DNA from: Chara braunii | Taxonomy: Eukaryota; Streptophyta; Charophyceae; Charales; Characeae | Direction: 5' to 3' | Length of the DNA: 21,950 nucleotides | Assembly (NCBI GenBank): GCA_003427395.1 | Contig: BFEA01000119.1 | Span: 1,882,931 to 1,904,880 of the forward strand | Shown here: piece by piece, positions 1-8,522 of the stretch | How positions within the stretch are numbered: position 1 is the stretch's first letter | Layout: every line of letters begins with the position of its first letter | The notes under the pieces: model-generated | Told to the model about the DNA's origin: nothing | The model's input: only the letters and a program-made list of their open reading frames with translations | Databases searched by the model: none | Translations under genes and position numbers: made by a program

Positions 1-188
1 CAGAGATTTGACTAAGTCCTACTTGCGTTACTAATGAGTGATCAATAGATCGCAAGCTGGCTACTTGATTGAGCGGGTCCTCTGAATGAGAGGTCCGCTC
101 CGATACCAAACTGTTGCATACTGTAACGGGCAGACCAGAACAAGAACCGACCTTTCAATACAAAGTATAAGATAGCACAATGGAAGAC
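1..188. other. no feature recognised at left edge
   Basis: No coding frame, repeat or RNA gene that I can support is visible in this stretch. Confidence 0.3.
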
Positions 189-749
189 TTAGATACCAGT
201 GATCCGAACAGTCAATGTTGTAATGCAGCCCTGAACATGCATCATCATCATCTTTACATGGTGTGAATGGGCCTGGCGCTTCACACAGGAAGACAGCGCC
301 AGCCCGTACCATACACAGTTGAAGAGGAAGGGGATAGATGCGTGTGCCCCAATTTGTCTTTCAATCTTTGTACTAGCATATGTTTTGCGAGCAACGACAA
401 TCAAGTGTCGCTCGTTCCTGTACATGACGGTAGCCAAAAATTCGTCCGGATCCATGCACTTTCGTCCCCCGGACGTGTGCTGTCTCAGTCCTGCCCCACA
501 AGTGGTGACAAAGTCCCAGCAGCAAGCATCGCACTCTCTCTTTGTTATCTCCACTTTCGCTGTTCTCACGAGTACTGCGTGTGTTGTCCTGTTGGCTCCA
601 CGCCAGTCTGCGAGTGTGTGTGTGAATGTGTGGATCCGTGTCTCCGTCACTTCTCCAAGTACGGGCGTGGGCGGGGAAGAGAAAACAATTGAGAGAACCA
701 TGAAATTTTCGTAGTGCAACTGAGAGTGGCATTTATGGAATTTAGCCAT
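189..749 (-). CDS. hypothetical open frame, 186 codons
   Basis: This is an uninterrupted minus-strand frame of 186 codons. I do not recognise a family. The middle part (about residues 70-140) reads like protein: a Cys-containing stretch with CDACC and a later Cys, then a charged segment containing MDPDEFLA and RNERHLIVVARK. The last third is less convincing and runs through the His codons of a short CAT repeat. Two plus-strand frames (267-692 and 319-714) overlap it, so at most one is real. No clear splice or start context decides the matter. It may be part of an exon, a decayed gene or chance. Confidence 0.2.
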   Translation of the reverse strand: MAKFHKCHSQLHYENFMVLSIVFSSPPTPVLGEVTETRIHTFTHTLADWRGANRTTHAVLVRTAKVEITKRECDACCWDFVTTCGAGLRQHTSGGRKCMDPDEFLATVMYRNERHLIVVARKTYASTKIERQIGAHASIPFLFNCVWYGLALSSCVKRQAHSHHVKMMMMHVQGCITTLTVRITGI

Positions 750-857
750 TGCTCAGTGGCAGTTTTGGAATTCGCGGAGCACAACCACATATTCTGTCTT
801 CAATGGCGGTTTTCATGTTCTTGTAAACTCACCCCGGTCTTAGTCCAGTATGGGATG

Positions 858-886
858 TCTCTCTCTCTCCCTCTCTCTCTCTCTCT
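858..886. repeat. (CT)n microsatellite
   Basis: A CT dinucleotide run with one interrupting extra C, directly visible in the sequence. Confidence 0.9.
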
Positions 887-980
887 ACCTCATGCGTGTC
901 ACTAATTAGATGACGAGGCATTTAGCTGCTGAAGCGGGCCATAGTCACTCCCGCCGTTTCCCGCGCTTGATTCTCTCACC

Positions 981-982
981 CT

Positions 983-1020
<38 letters not shown>

Positions 1021-1022
1021 CT
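981..1022. repeat. compound (CT)n-(CG)n microsatellite
   Basis: About twelve CT units run straight into about nine CG units. Homopyrimidine CT can form triplex DNA and alternating CG can form Z-DNA, so this is a compound of two non-B-form-prone repeats. The sequence is direct; the structures are general knowledge. Confidence 0.9.
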
Positions 1023-3215
1023 CGCACGGCAGCTATCGCTCGCACAGGCCTTTTTCCCGCCTGCTGTAGCTCTCCTTGCGTGGCAGTTTCCCCCGCGCAG
1101 TTTCCTCTTTCCGGCGCAGCAAATCAATCACGACGCAGCAGTTTTTCCCCGCACAAGCCCCGCTTCTCCGCGCAGCCTCTTCTCTCCCGCACGTATGCAT
1201 AACACTTCCTACTTGCGCGCTGTTGATTACCTCTCGCGCTTCTGATTACCCGCGCGCTATATTCGCTACCGTACCCTGCTATCCTCGCGCTGCTATCCTC
1301 TCGTTTCCTCTCTCCGAGTTGTTCGCTCGGTTTCCCACCTGCGCATCCTCTCTCTCCTTGTCTCTGCAAGCTCTCTCTTCAGCCACGCGTCCCTTTTCTC
1401 TTGATGGTGGGCACGATCATCAGCCTCCCTCCTTCGCAGCATCTGTAAGGGCATACCCTAGCTAGCACGTTCGTGGGAACGCACAAACTCTTGATCGTGA
1501 ATTTGGCCCGGTTCTGGCCCGAGTTCGTTCTCTGGAAGGAGGAGCACCCACTTGTGCGCTCGTGGGTGCGACCGTGTTCCAATTCGAGCGCTGAGGGAAG
1601 AGCGCCAGACCGTCCTCCAGCCCGCCCAAAGTTCAGCCTTCCCTTCGTTAGTCCTTTCCCATCCCATTTCCAGCTCCTGACTCATGTGTAGGCCAGCACA
1701 CCCTGTGTGCCCGGCCCCCCGCGCAAGCCCGGACTCCTCCTCCCCGTTCGTGCGCACGCCCTCAAGCCTGCGTGAGCTAGCCCTCTGTGGACTAGCCCGT
1801 GCGCCAGTTCCCCGTGTGTCTCTCTCTCCCGCCAATCGGAAAAGTCCCCCCCGAATAGGCCCCGCTCAGCTTAAGTACTTTGCCGGGCCCAATGGTAACA
1901 GCAGCCGCAGCCTCCAGCCCACTGGTACCACCAAGGGTCGGGCGCGCTGTTGAGAAACTTGCAGCGCCCCCGGTACTGAGCCTCCTCCAAAACCTAGGCC
2001 CGAGCCTATTTGGGCCCCCGAAAGGTTTTCTCGCGGAGAGGGCCTTTTTGTCGGGTATCGGGCCTTTTGCAGCGCCCTGGTACCGTGGTTCTTTCCGAGC
2101 CTGAGCCCGAGCCTGTTCAGGCCCTAGTGGTTCCCACGCGGAAAGTATCAAGACCTCACCAGTTTCCGCGGACCCGGCCTTGGAAATAAACTCACGGCCT
2201 GAGGGCCCTTTTCCCATATCCCCGGGTTTCCGCCGTCGGTCTCGTCTCCTATTCGACCCGCAGGCACGGAATGCTTGGCGCGAGCCTGTAAGATGCCGCC
2301 CTCCGGTAGCTATATTCCAACGGCCGCTGCAATTTCAGCCACCTGACCGGCACGTCGCTGTCTCGTATTAAAATTCCCTGTTTTCAATTAAAATAATAAT
2401 TCATCTGACAACTGTCGATTCCAGGGAAAAACCACCCCCGTCGGTCCGCATTCCGCCACAGTCTAGTTCGGGCCTGGTTTTCCCATATCGTCCAACCACC
2501 ATTCGTCAGTCGTCTCTGCGGGCTTGGGTTGCTGGACAAAAGCACACCGGAAAGACCGCCGCGTGAAATCCAACCTTCAGCGGTAGTCTCTTTGAAGGAA
2601 GTAAAGGGCGGCGTCAGGCTTGGGCCGCCCGACACCGCCTCCCTTTCTGAGGGAAACATCATTGCAGACTCTGATATTGCCCGTACAGGCCCTAGACACT
2701 GGTTGGACTGGTACCCGCTTAGACATAGCCTACAACTACTGGGCCTCTAAAAATGCCAACTTTTGTCTTCTTCCTCTCGGCCTCTAGTACCTGGCACATC
2801 TACCTCTACTTGGTGTGGTACCGCTCTACCTGCTACTTGAGTGTTTTCCGCTGCTGTTAAGTGTCGCCGGCCTCTTTCCCCGCCACTCGAGTGTTTCGGC
2901 CACAGGTATGTACGGGCCCTTCGGGCCTTCTGAACAAACAAGTACCCTTGCGGTCACACACACTCTCAAGCCGACAGGCACTCAGACAGGCATGCAGACC
3001 AGCAAGCACGCACCCTACCGACTTAGAAAACTCAGCAACAAGCGGGAAACTCAGTAAGGCATACATTCTATGAACAAAACTCTGAAATCAGCTGTGTGTC
3101 TCAGTCCCTCTTTGGCAGGTCATTTCACTACCCCCCTCTCAAGAGCGAGGTCCATTGGAGTGAGTAACTCATTATGTGTCCCCGACAAACGCATTGTAAA
3201 CGAACATAGCAAAGA

Positions 3216-3364
3216 GAGGGAAGACTTTGTCTCACAGTGAAACTAGATTGCATTCTCCTTGTTCAGAGTTGCTGTCACTTTATTCAAGCACGAAGACGAT
3301 GAGGGAAGACTTTGTTTCACAGTGAAACTAGATTGCACGCTCCTTATTCAGAGTTGCTGTCACT
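3216..3364. repeat. 64-nt direct repeat, two copies 85 nt apart
   Basis: The segment 3216-3279 recurs at 3301-3364, starting with GAGGGAAGACTTTGT and ending GAGTTGCTGTCACT. By eye the copies differ at only about four positions. A unique 21-nt spacer lies between them. No coding role is apparent. Confidence 0.85.
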
Positions 3365-3479
3365 CATTTGTGGGGTTTCTGAAATTTCTAGTCTCTTCAG
3401 ATCAAGGTTTCTTGAGTTCTAAAATATGTGCCAAACTCCATGTTCTTGGTCTTTATATGAGGAGGGAACATAGGGAAGG

Positions 3480-3700
3480 GGGATGTCGATGAAGGAGCAG
3501 GAGAGGGGGAAGTTGAGTTGTTTTGTGAGAAGAAAGTTCAGGATCCGGAGGAGGAGGCAGGGAGGGACTAGGATGACAATTGCAATGAAGAGCATGGGCT
3601 GCATGATGATGATGATGATGATGATGACGACTGAATGACGATGATGATGATGACGACTGAATGACGATGGCATGAAGGGAAAGGACTCAAGGAGTAGACA
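3480..3700 (+). other. acidic reading frame with in-frame stops; possible 5' leader or decayed exon
   Basis: One plus frame from 3480 reads Asp/Glu-rich sequence in the style of the open frame downstream (for example the short runs GDVDEGAGEGEVEL and DPEEEAGRD). It is cut by a TAG and then, after an Asp run encoded by the GAT repeat, by a TGA. It could be a decayed upstream exon, or the 5' leader of the candidate gene starting at 3701. Confidence 0.2.
3602..3668. repeat. (GAT)n microsatellite with duplicated tail
   Basis: A GAT/ATG trinucleotide run is followed by GACGACTGAATGAC. A shorter GAT run and the same tail then repeat, giving two similar blocks side by side. Confidence 0.85.
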
Positions 3701-3719
3701 ATGGCTATCACTGTGAAAG
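3701..3719 (+). CDS. candidate first coding exon of unknown gene
   Basis: An ATG at 3701 sits in the context ACAATGGCT, close to the plant start consensus, with an in-frame stop just upstream. After six codons plus one base it meets AAAG|GTAAGA, a strong 5' splice-site match. The exon would end in phase 1. The acceptor at 4091-4092 opens an exon needing exactly that phase, restoring Ala and joining the long frame downstream. The model is inferred; only the motifs and phases are seen. Confidence 0.3.
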
Positions 3720-4092
3720 GTAAGAGGGGGATGACAAAATGAACATGAAGAGGATGAGCTTGTGGTGAAGGGTGTTTGGGGGGAACGCCCATCTTGCCAT
3801 CCCCGTCTATGACACATGCGGTCACTTCCACAGCTACCCTCGGGAGAAGGTTCTGGGCGTTGGCCACAGGGTTGTATTTGAATTATTTAATGAAGAACCA
3901 ATCGAAGCACAAACGGTTTTCTTTCAAGTATATTAATGGGACTGTGTGGGATGTAAGGAACTACGGTGGAAAGTGAATGCGTCAGTATGGAGATTTGGGG
4001 CTGAATGACTGTGGACCTACCTGGGCTAAGTATTCTTCCGAGGATGAAGGAAGCAATATTGATGTTTTTTTTCTTTTTCTTGTCTGATGCAG
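3720..4092 (+). other. candidate intron, 373 nt
   Basis: It begins GTAAGA and ends with a long T/C tract and TGATGCAG. That polypyrimidine tract is what encodes the odd run of Phe residues at the start of the downstream open frame, which suggests those residues are intron translated by accident. Confidence 0.35.
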
Positions 4093-5525
4093 CAGATGCG
4101 CTTCCCGGCTCTATTGCTGAGGAGGTTTCGTCAGTGGCTCGTAAGGTTGAATCATCGTCAATGTCATTGCTGGCATCAGGGAACATTGGAATCAGGCCCT
4201 TGAGTAAAGTGGCAGCATGTCGGGTGGAAGATGTTCATCGGGCAGGTATGGGTAGAGTAGAAGGCAGAGAAGCTGATGCTGGCATTGTACGTATGATGAG
4301 GGGGAAAGCTAACTGCTGTGTACTTAGGGCTGCAGAAGACAGGAATGCCAGAGGGAAGAACGGTGTTGCAGAAGAGGGGGATCCGAATGGAAAGATGGAA
4401 GATGATGATGATGACGATTGGGAGAAGGCAGCTGATCGGTTTACGGGATGTGAAGACCCGGTTCCACAGAAAGTGTGCCATGATGGAGATGGGGAGTTGT
4501 CTTCAGGACAGGATGACCTGAAGAGTTTTGAGGAAGATGGGCATATATCGAGCTGGAATGGAGTGAGAAAAAGTGACAACGGGGCTGGATGTGAGTTCAA
4601 TCCAGTGCAAGAGAAAGGCAAACATCCAGGTGAACTGCGAGATGATGCCAGAGATCAGGATGTTCACCAGTGTAAGCTGGTGACTCGTGAAATGTGTAGT
4701 GATGAAGGGAATTGTTGTGGTGAGGACTTCAAGGGGAAAGAGGATAAAACTGGTGTTGTTCTAGGGAAAGGGCCAGAAGTTTTTGCTGTGTCTGTAACCT
4801 CTGGTGCAAAGCTGGCTGGAAGATGGGATTGGGGAGCGATTGGTGAATATGAATCAGTCATGTCAGGCGCTATGGAGAAACATAGAGACCGAAGAGAGCA
4901 GGGTGTTGACTGGAGGGAGGAGGGGAGAAATGAGAGACAGGAAAAACTTGGGAAAGCTGCGGAGGTGGTGAAGACACTCCGAGTTGACACATCGCCCAGC
5001 ATGTATGGCGGTACGGGGTGTGTGCAGAGTGAAAATGCTGTGGAAAAGAGAACGTGGGCAAATGTGATCAGTTTGGTCAACAAGCCTGTGACAAAGGCAG
5101 AGATCAGGGAAGGTCTGCTCTTGAGTGAAGGGAACAGGAGAAGTTACTCTCGTGGCACTAGACAAGGACTCCACAAAGCTAGTGGGCTGAGAAACTGTGA
5201 TGGCGAGTCAGATGTTCCATGCCGTGATGAGGCACTGCGTATTGCTGCAGTAACAAGGAAGAAAAGCTTTGAGTGCATGGAGCGTGTCGATGGGAAGATG
5301 GTATGTACGTCCCTGCCCAATGCTGCCTCCGGGACGAATGAGTGGGAGTGTCGCAGTTTTGCCTGGATGTTTAGTTTACTCTATGCAGACAATAATTTGG
5401 AGGTCTGTATTTATATGGCATATCTTATGAACATAACTGCTACGAGTTTCTCTGCTCTCCCCCCAGTTCCTGATGACTCTGTCTCAAATATATTTGTGTT
5501 CATCCTGAACTTCCTTTATATGTAG
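4005..5525 (+). CDS. hypothetical protein, 506-codon open frame (probable large exon)
   Basis: This is the longest uninterrupted frame in the window. I do not recognise a family. The product is hydrophilic and rich in Glu, Asp, Lys and Arg, with a run of six Asp near residue 135 and scattered Cys and Trp, and no obvious membrane domain. The only hydrophobic stretch near the start (six Phe) coincides with a 3' splice-site polypyrimidine tract ending at 4092, so the real exon probably starts at 4093. Towards the end, donor-like GTATGT at 5301 and GTACGT at 5305 suggest the exon stops there; the remaining 70 or so residues change character. Purine-rich sense-strand composition over 4100-5300 supports coding. 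It is probably intracellular; no function can be assigned. Confidence 0.5.
   Translation: MTVDLPGLSILPRMKEAILMFFFFFLSDAADALPGSIAEEVSSVARKVESSSMSLLASGNIGIRPLSKVAACRVEDVHRAGMGRVEGREADAGIVRMMRGKANCCVLRAAEDRNARGKNGVAEEGDPNGKMEDDDDDDWEKAADRFTGCEDPVPQKVCHDGDGELSSGQDDLKSFEEDGHISSWNGVRKSDNGAGCEFNPVQEKGKHPGELRDDARDQDVHQCKLVTREMCSDEGNCCGEDFKGKEDKTGVVLGKGPEVFAVSVTSGAKLAGRWDWGAIGEYESVMSGAMEKHRDRREQGVDWREEGRNERQEKLGKAAEVVKTLRVDTSPSMYGGTGCVQSENAVEKRTWANVISLVNKPVTKAEIREGLLLSEGNRRSYSRGTRQGLHKASGLRNCDGESDVPCRDEALRIAAVTRKKSFECMERVDGKMVCTSLPNAASGTNEWECRSFAWMFSLLYADNNLEVCIYMAYLMNITATSFSALPPVPDDSVSNIFVFILNFLYM
5301..5525 (+). other. candidate second intron of the unknown gene
   Basis: Two overlapping donors (GTATGT at 5301, phase 0; GTACGT at 5305, phase 1) face acceptors at 5466 (TCTGCTCTCCCCCCAG) and 5525 (TTTATATGTAG). 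Pairing 5305 with 5525 keeps the frame into a coiled-coil exon; pairing 5301 with 5466 gives a short tail that stops within 14 codons. Inferred from motifs and phase only. Confidence 0.25.
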
Positions 5526-5674
5526 CTGATATGATGCTGGTCAGTCTTGAAGTGCAAAACACGAGAAAGTACAATGTCGTCCAATTGCAAAAAGAAGTGA
5601 GTGAACTTGAGAGGAGAGAGAGGGAAAGAAGAAGAAGAAGATGTACACCAGCAAAGACCAATGATAATTATTAA
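5526..5674 (+). CDS. candidate last exon, short coiled coil with Arg-rich tail
   Basis: Read in the phase supplied by the donor at 5305, this segment gives about 48 residues with a heptad-like stretch around LQKEVSELERRE, a run of Arg, and a TAA at 5672-5674. The Arg run comes from a GAAGAAGAA tract. A coiled-coil tail on a charged protein is plausible, but the segment has no recognised homology and the splice pairing is unproven. Confidence 0.25.
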
Positions 5675-5951
5675 TTCCCCTTCTCCCCACTCCAATCTCC
5701 TCCTCCTCTAAAAAAAAAAAAACAGGTTCTTATGGCCCTGCCTCCTTTTCCATTCTGGGGAGCGTCAGTTCGGTGCCTACTCCACCGGCAAGTCAATAAT
5801 GAATACATCACAAAACCCAGTCACGCATCCTTTCGTATGGCCGAAGGATCCCTGACTACCATTGATTGCTCCTTAAAGGAGGATTTACTGTCAGCTTGCC
5901 TGTCTCCGAGTTCCCGCTCAAGTTCCATACTGAAACCTGCCAGATAATACC

Positions 5952-5957
5952 AATAAA
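5952..5957 (+). other. candidate polyadenylation signal
   Basis: AATAAA lies about 280 nt after the TAA of the candidate last exon of the unknown gene. A 13-A run at 5710-5722 lies between them. Confidence 0.25.
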
Positions 5958-6074
5958 ACAAGGAGAAAGAGACAAGCTGTTGATGGGATCCTAGTCCGCC
6001 TCCTATGACACTGAAGTCCCTTCGTGGGTGTGGGGGATTGCCGGCCGCCGCTCGCTGAGTGTGTCCCAGAGGTG

Positions 6075-6458
6075 TCACGTAGTCCTGAGATCATGTCGAC
6101 TAGTTTGGAGGAGGTCCCTCGTTCCTTGGGGGGTAACCGAGTTGTGCCAGTTTTTCCACCTGATTTGTAAAGTATGGATTTCTGCTATCTTCCCGTAGAC
6201 TATCCACACCCTCCTGTACTTGGCTATCATCTCTTGTTGCTTGTCCGGGTCCTGTTGAATTTGGTGCTTGACCTTCTTCCATTGACATCGGATGTCAGTC
6301 TCAACGAGGAGTCTCATTGATGCCCACACTTGATCCGATGGCGTGGCAGAGTTGTCGATTGTCCGGCTGCATCTTTCCTTCTCCTCCTCCTTTTCTCCTC
6401 CCCTCTTATTGAAACAATAAATAACAATAGTAATGATGAATGGCAGAACCCGAATCAA
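6075..6458 (-). CDS. hypothetical open frame or exon remnant
   Basis: A 127-codon minus-strand frame. I do not recognise it. Its first quarter is hydrophobic then Glu/Lys-rich, and the DNA there ends GATGCAG, which could be a splice acceptor around 6370. The rest is charged and Gln-rich (QWKKVKHQIQQDPDKQQEM) and could be helical. A second minus frame at 6100-6288 also reads smoothly, so the true frame is uncertain. It may be an exon or a decayed retroelement piece. Confidence 0.2.
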   Translation of the reverse strand: MIRVLPFIITIVIYCFNKRGGEKEEEKERCSRTIDNSATPSDQVWASMRLLVETDIRCQWKKVKHQIQQDPDKQQEMIAKYRRVWIVYGKIAEIHTLQIRWKNWHNSVTPQGTRDLLQTSRHDLRTT

Positions 6459-6476
6459 TGTCCAAATCCCTCTTCT

Positions 6477-6950
6477 ACTGCCAGCACAACTTGAGGTCCA
6501 CCATAGCCATGGCCGCCCTCTTCTTCCTCTTCATAGGCCAAGGCTATGGCGAACTACTAGGGCCCTGCCCTGACGAGTGAAAAGACAACACAAAGCAGCT
6601 AGGGCTGCTTCCGCTTAGGACGCCATGCCTGACTCTGCCTCAAAGCTTCTTGGTGTAGCTCTACGCCAACGGGGGCCTTCCAGATGCAGTGCCAACCAGG
6701 TGACGAAGATGGCGTCCACTGCCATCACAACTTGAGGTCCACCATAGCCATGGCCACCCTCTTCTTCCTCTTCATAGGCTGAGGCTATGTCGAACTACTA
6801 GGGCCCTGCCCTGATGTGCAAAAGACAGATAGGGCTGCTTCCACTTAGGATGCCATGCCCGACTCTGCCTCAAAGCTTCTTGGTGTAGCTCTACCCCAAA
6901 CGGGGGCCTTCCAGATGCAGTGCCCACCAGGTGACGAAGATGACGTCCAC
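6477..6950. repeat. 241-nt tandem duplication
   Basis: Unit 1 spans 6477-6717 and unit 2 spans 6718-6950. Both contain CTTGAGGTCCACCATAGCCA, a CTTCTTCCTCTTCATAGGC stretch, GGGCCCTGCCCTGA and CAAAGCTTCTTGGTGTAGCT. The copies differ by several substitutions and a short gap near 6810. Immediately after unit 2, at 6946-6958, the start motif GTCCACCATAGCCA begins again and is cut off, implying a truncated third unit. The long minus-strand frame across this region (6772-7212) is not used because it is only the repeat read through. Confidence 0.85.
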
Positions 6951-6961
6951 CATAGCCAGGA

Positions 6962-7131
6962 AAGTGCAATGACTTGCTGTTTCTGGTCGCCTGTAGCCTC
7001 TCTCTATCGAGGCTGTACCATAGGTAGGACAGATTCGTAATTTTGTTTGGCTGAGGGCTAACCGAGAGACCTACCTGTAGGGGAAACTCGTGAGGGACAT
7101 ATCTGCAAATTTGGGAAAATATAGGCCCAGC
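6962..7131. repeat. 170-nt dispersed repeat, copy 1
   Basis: It shares an almost complete 170-nt segment with 13291-13461 in the same orientation, including ACTTGCTGTTTCTGGTCGC, GATTCGTAATTTTGTTTGGC and TGCAAATTTGGGAAAATA. Flanks do not match, so these are the repeat limits. No inverted termini or coding frame were seen. A TG start near 6965 and a CA end near 7132 would fit a solo short LTR, but copy 2 lacks the CA. Confidence 0.85.
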
Positions 7132-7382
7132 ACTATGCAATGAACCCAGATCGTGAAGACAGTCGTCAACAGTGCAAGCCCAGATGAATGTCAACCAGCT
7201 GATGATTACCAATAGTCAAAATCGTGTCCAGACGGAATGAGATGAGATAATCATACACAGACGAAGGAGAGAGGAGGGAGATTAGACAAAGGAGATACAA
7301 GGCCCACTCCTGCTTCGGGCTCCCTCGTCAATCACCACCTCGATAATCAATAGTCTGAACGAGTATCTGAAGTAACCTCAAT

Positions 7383-7399
7383 GTGCCACGTGGCACGTG
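7383..7399. promoter_or_regulatory. 14-bp palindrome with overlapping G-boxes
   Basis: GTGCCACGTGGCAC at 7383-7396 is a perfect palindrome around a G-box (CACGTG at 7388-7393). A second CACGTG overlaps it at 7394-7399. G-boxes bind plant bZIP and bHLH factors. No transcription start or gene has been tied to it here. Confidence 0.4.
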
Positions 7400-7552
7400 T
7401 AATCAGTCCCTCATCAATGCTGGAGCAATGTTGACATGAAGACAACCAGGTACATATCCACGATCTCTCCGCAGTCCCGATCTCCTTCCGAATGACGATA
7501 ATCAGAACAGCAATACAAGTCACGTAGCTTCGCTTCGTCAGCGAACAGAAGA

Positions 7553-7636
7553 ACACGTGGCAGCAGCCACGTCAGCCAATGATACACGTGGCAGCAGCCA
7601 CATCAGCGACAGCGCATGGCAGCTGCCACGTCAGCA
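7553..7636. repeat. three ACGT-core units at 31-nt spacing
   Basis: ACACGTGGCAGCAGCCACGT plus CAGC occurs at 7553-7576 and again, with one change, at 7584-7607. A diverged third unit, GGCAGCTGCCACGTCAGC, ends at 7636. Each unit carries one or two ACGT cores (CACGTG, CCACGTC). The even spacing of 31 nt is close to three helical turns, so the sites would face the same side of the DNA. Confidence 0.6.
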
Positions 7637-7723
7637 TGCCAAGAAGACAGGTGCAAGCCAGCCACCATGCCGGACCAGCAGCGCCTCGCCGAATCACAAT
7701 GCCAGCATCGTGGCGTCGACCCA

Positions 7724-7748
7724 GCGTTGAAGTCAACGCGTGACGTCA
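7724..7748. promoter_or_regulatory. inverted repeat followed by TGACGTCA palindrome
   Basis: GCGTTGA and TCAACGC form a 7-bp inverted repeat at 7724-7739. TGACGTCA, the perfect 8-bp CRE-type bZIP site, follows at 7741-7748. Binding is inferred from the consensus only. Confidence 0.35.
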
Positions 7749-7973
7749 GCCTCAACGCAAGACAGAATGAATGTCAAAGCCAGGGAGGTCTACGCTTAAG
7801 TGGCGTTGACTCGGGGTCTGGACCCCGGATGCTGCAACCTTTAGCCGTCCAGATCTTGATGCAAACGAAGGCCAGATTGGCCTGAAACTGATTTCCCTTC
7901 GGCCTGGATGCTTGTCTGGGTACCTGCGCACAACAAGTGAGTGTATCCAACCAAGGGCCTGGGCGCGGTACCT

Positions 7974-7997
7974 TTGACTCTACAGTTGACTTTGACC
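7974..7997 (+). promoter_or_regulatory. cluster of three W-box motifs
   Basis: TTGACT at 7974-7979, TTGACT at 7986-7991 and TTGACC at 7992-7997 match the WRKY-binding W-box core. A fourth TTGACT lies near 7805. This may belong to the 3' flank or LTR of the minus-strand element to the right. Function is inferred. Confidence 0.35.
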
Positions 7998-8132
7998 CGT
8001 GACTTTCCTGGGTGCAGCGTTTGGTCACACAGCCAAACACGACAGACTCAAGCATGGGCGTGTCCTGGTCACACAGCCCAACGCAGACCAACTTTGGTCT
8101 GTGTTGCTTGGGGCTGAGTTCTGGGCCCCAGA

Positions 8133-8522
8133 CTACTTCTGAACAGGGTTACTGCATTCCTGTCGGCCCATTTTCGAGTTCCACCGCAGAAATTCATAAG
8201 CAACAACAATATCAGGAGCAGTTTCAAGTAGTTCTCTTTTACTAGACCATCTGTCCTCGGATGGTGCCGGAGACTTAAAACGTACCTTGAACTGCTTTTG
8301 AGGTTGTCCACGTGCTCCCGTAGAGAAGTATCCATGCTCTTTGATTCTGTCTACTTCATATCTGCCTTCCATAGATGGCGAAATCATCGATTGTATGTTA
8401 GGAAATTCTTTCCCTTCTACATAGGGCAACAATTTGGACACAAGAAAGATAGGATATGTTTTGAGATGAGGGGGAATATAAATGCGGTAAAAGTTCATAA
8501 AACGGTCCCTCTGCATCTCCAA
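8133..8522 (-). pseudogene. integrase C-terminus and chromodomain, element 1
   Basis: This 129-codon frame continues integrase after a frameshift; the same DNA is read out of frame as the tail of the 8398-9345 frame. It opens with the HLKTYP and SKLLPYV motifs seen in element 2. Residues about 55-115 hold a chromodomain-like module: a YEVDRI start, basic QKQFKVRF strand, then W and a terminal helix ending VVAYEF. Chromodomains of this type direct chromoviral integrases to modified histones. Only a few residues follow before the stop near 8133. Confidence 0.7.

Larger units (their letters stand above)
760..3215. other. gene-free region, GC-rich, dense in GGCC
   Basis: No coding region could be supported. 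The open frames here run through microsatellite or GC-rich repetitive sequence and resemble no family. From about 1660 to 2960 the words GGCC, GGGCC and AGGCCC recur many times, for example near 1985, 2060, 2120, 2200, 2690 and 2917. Similar GGCC-rich sequence appears again at 6555-6810 and 13000-13560, suggesting decayed dispersed repeats. Confidence 0.35.

Noticed and set aside
910-1465. Ser/Leu/Arg-rich plus-strand frames of 111-129 codons
   Set aside because: Produced by the CT and CG repeats and CT-rich surroundings.
6772-7212. Minus-strand 146-codon open frame
   Set aside because: It runs across the boundary of a tandem repeat and a dispersed repeat with no family similarity.
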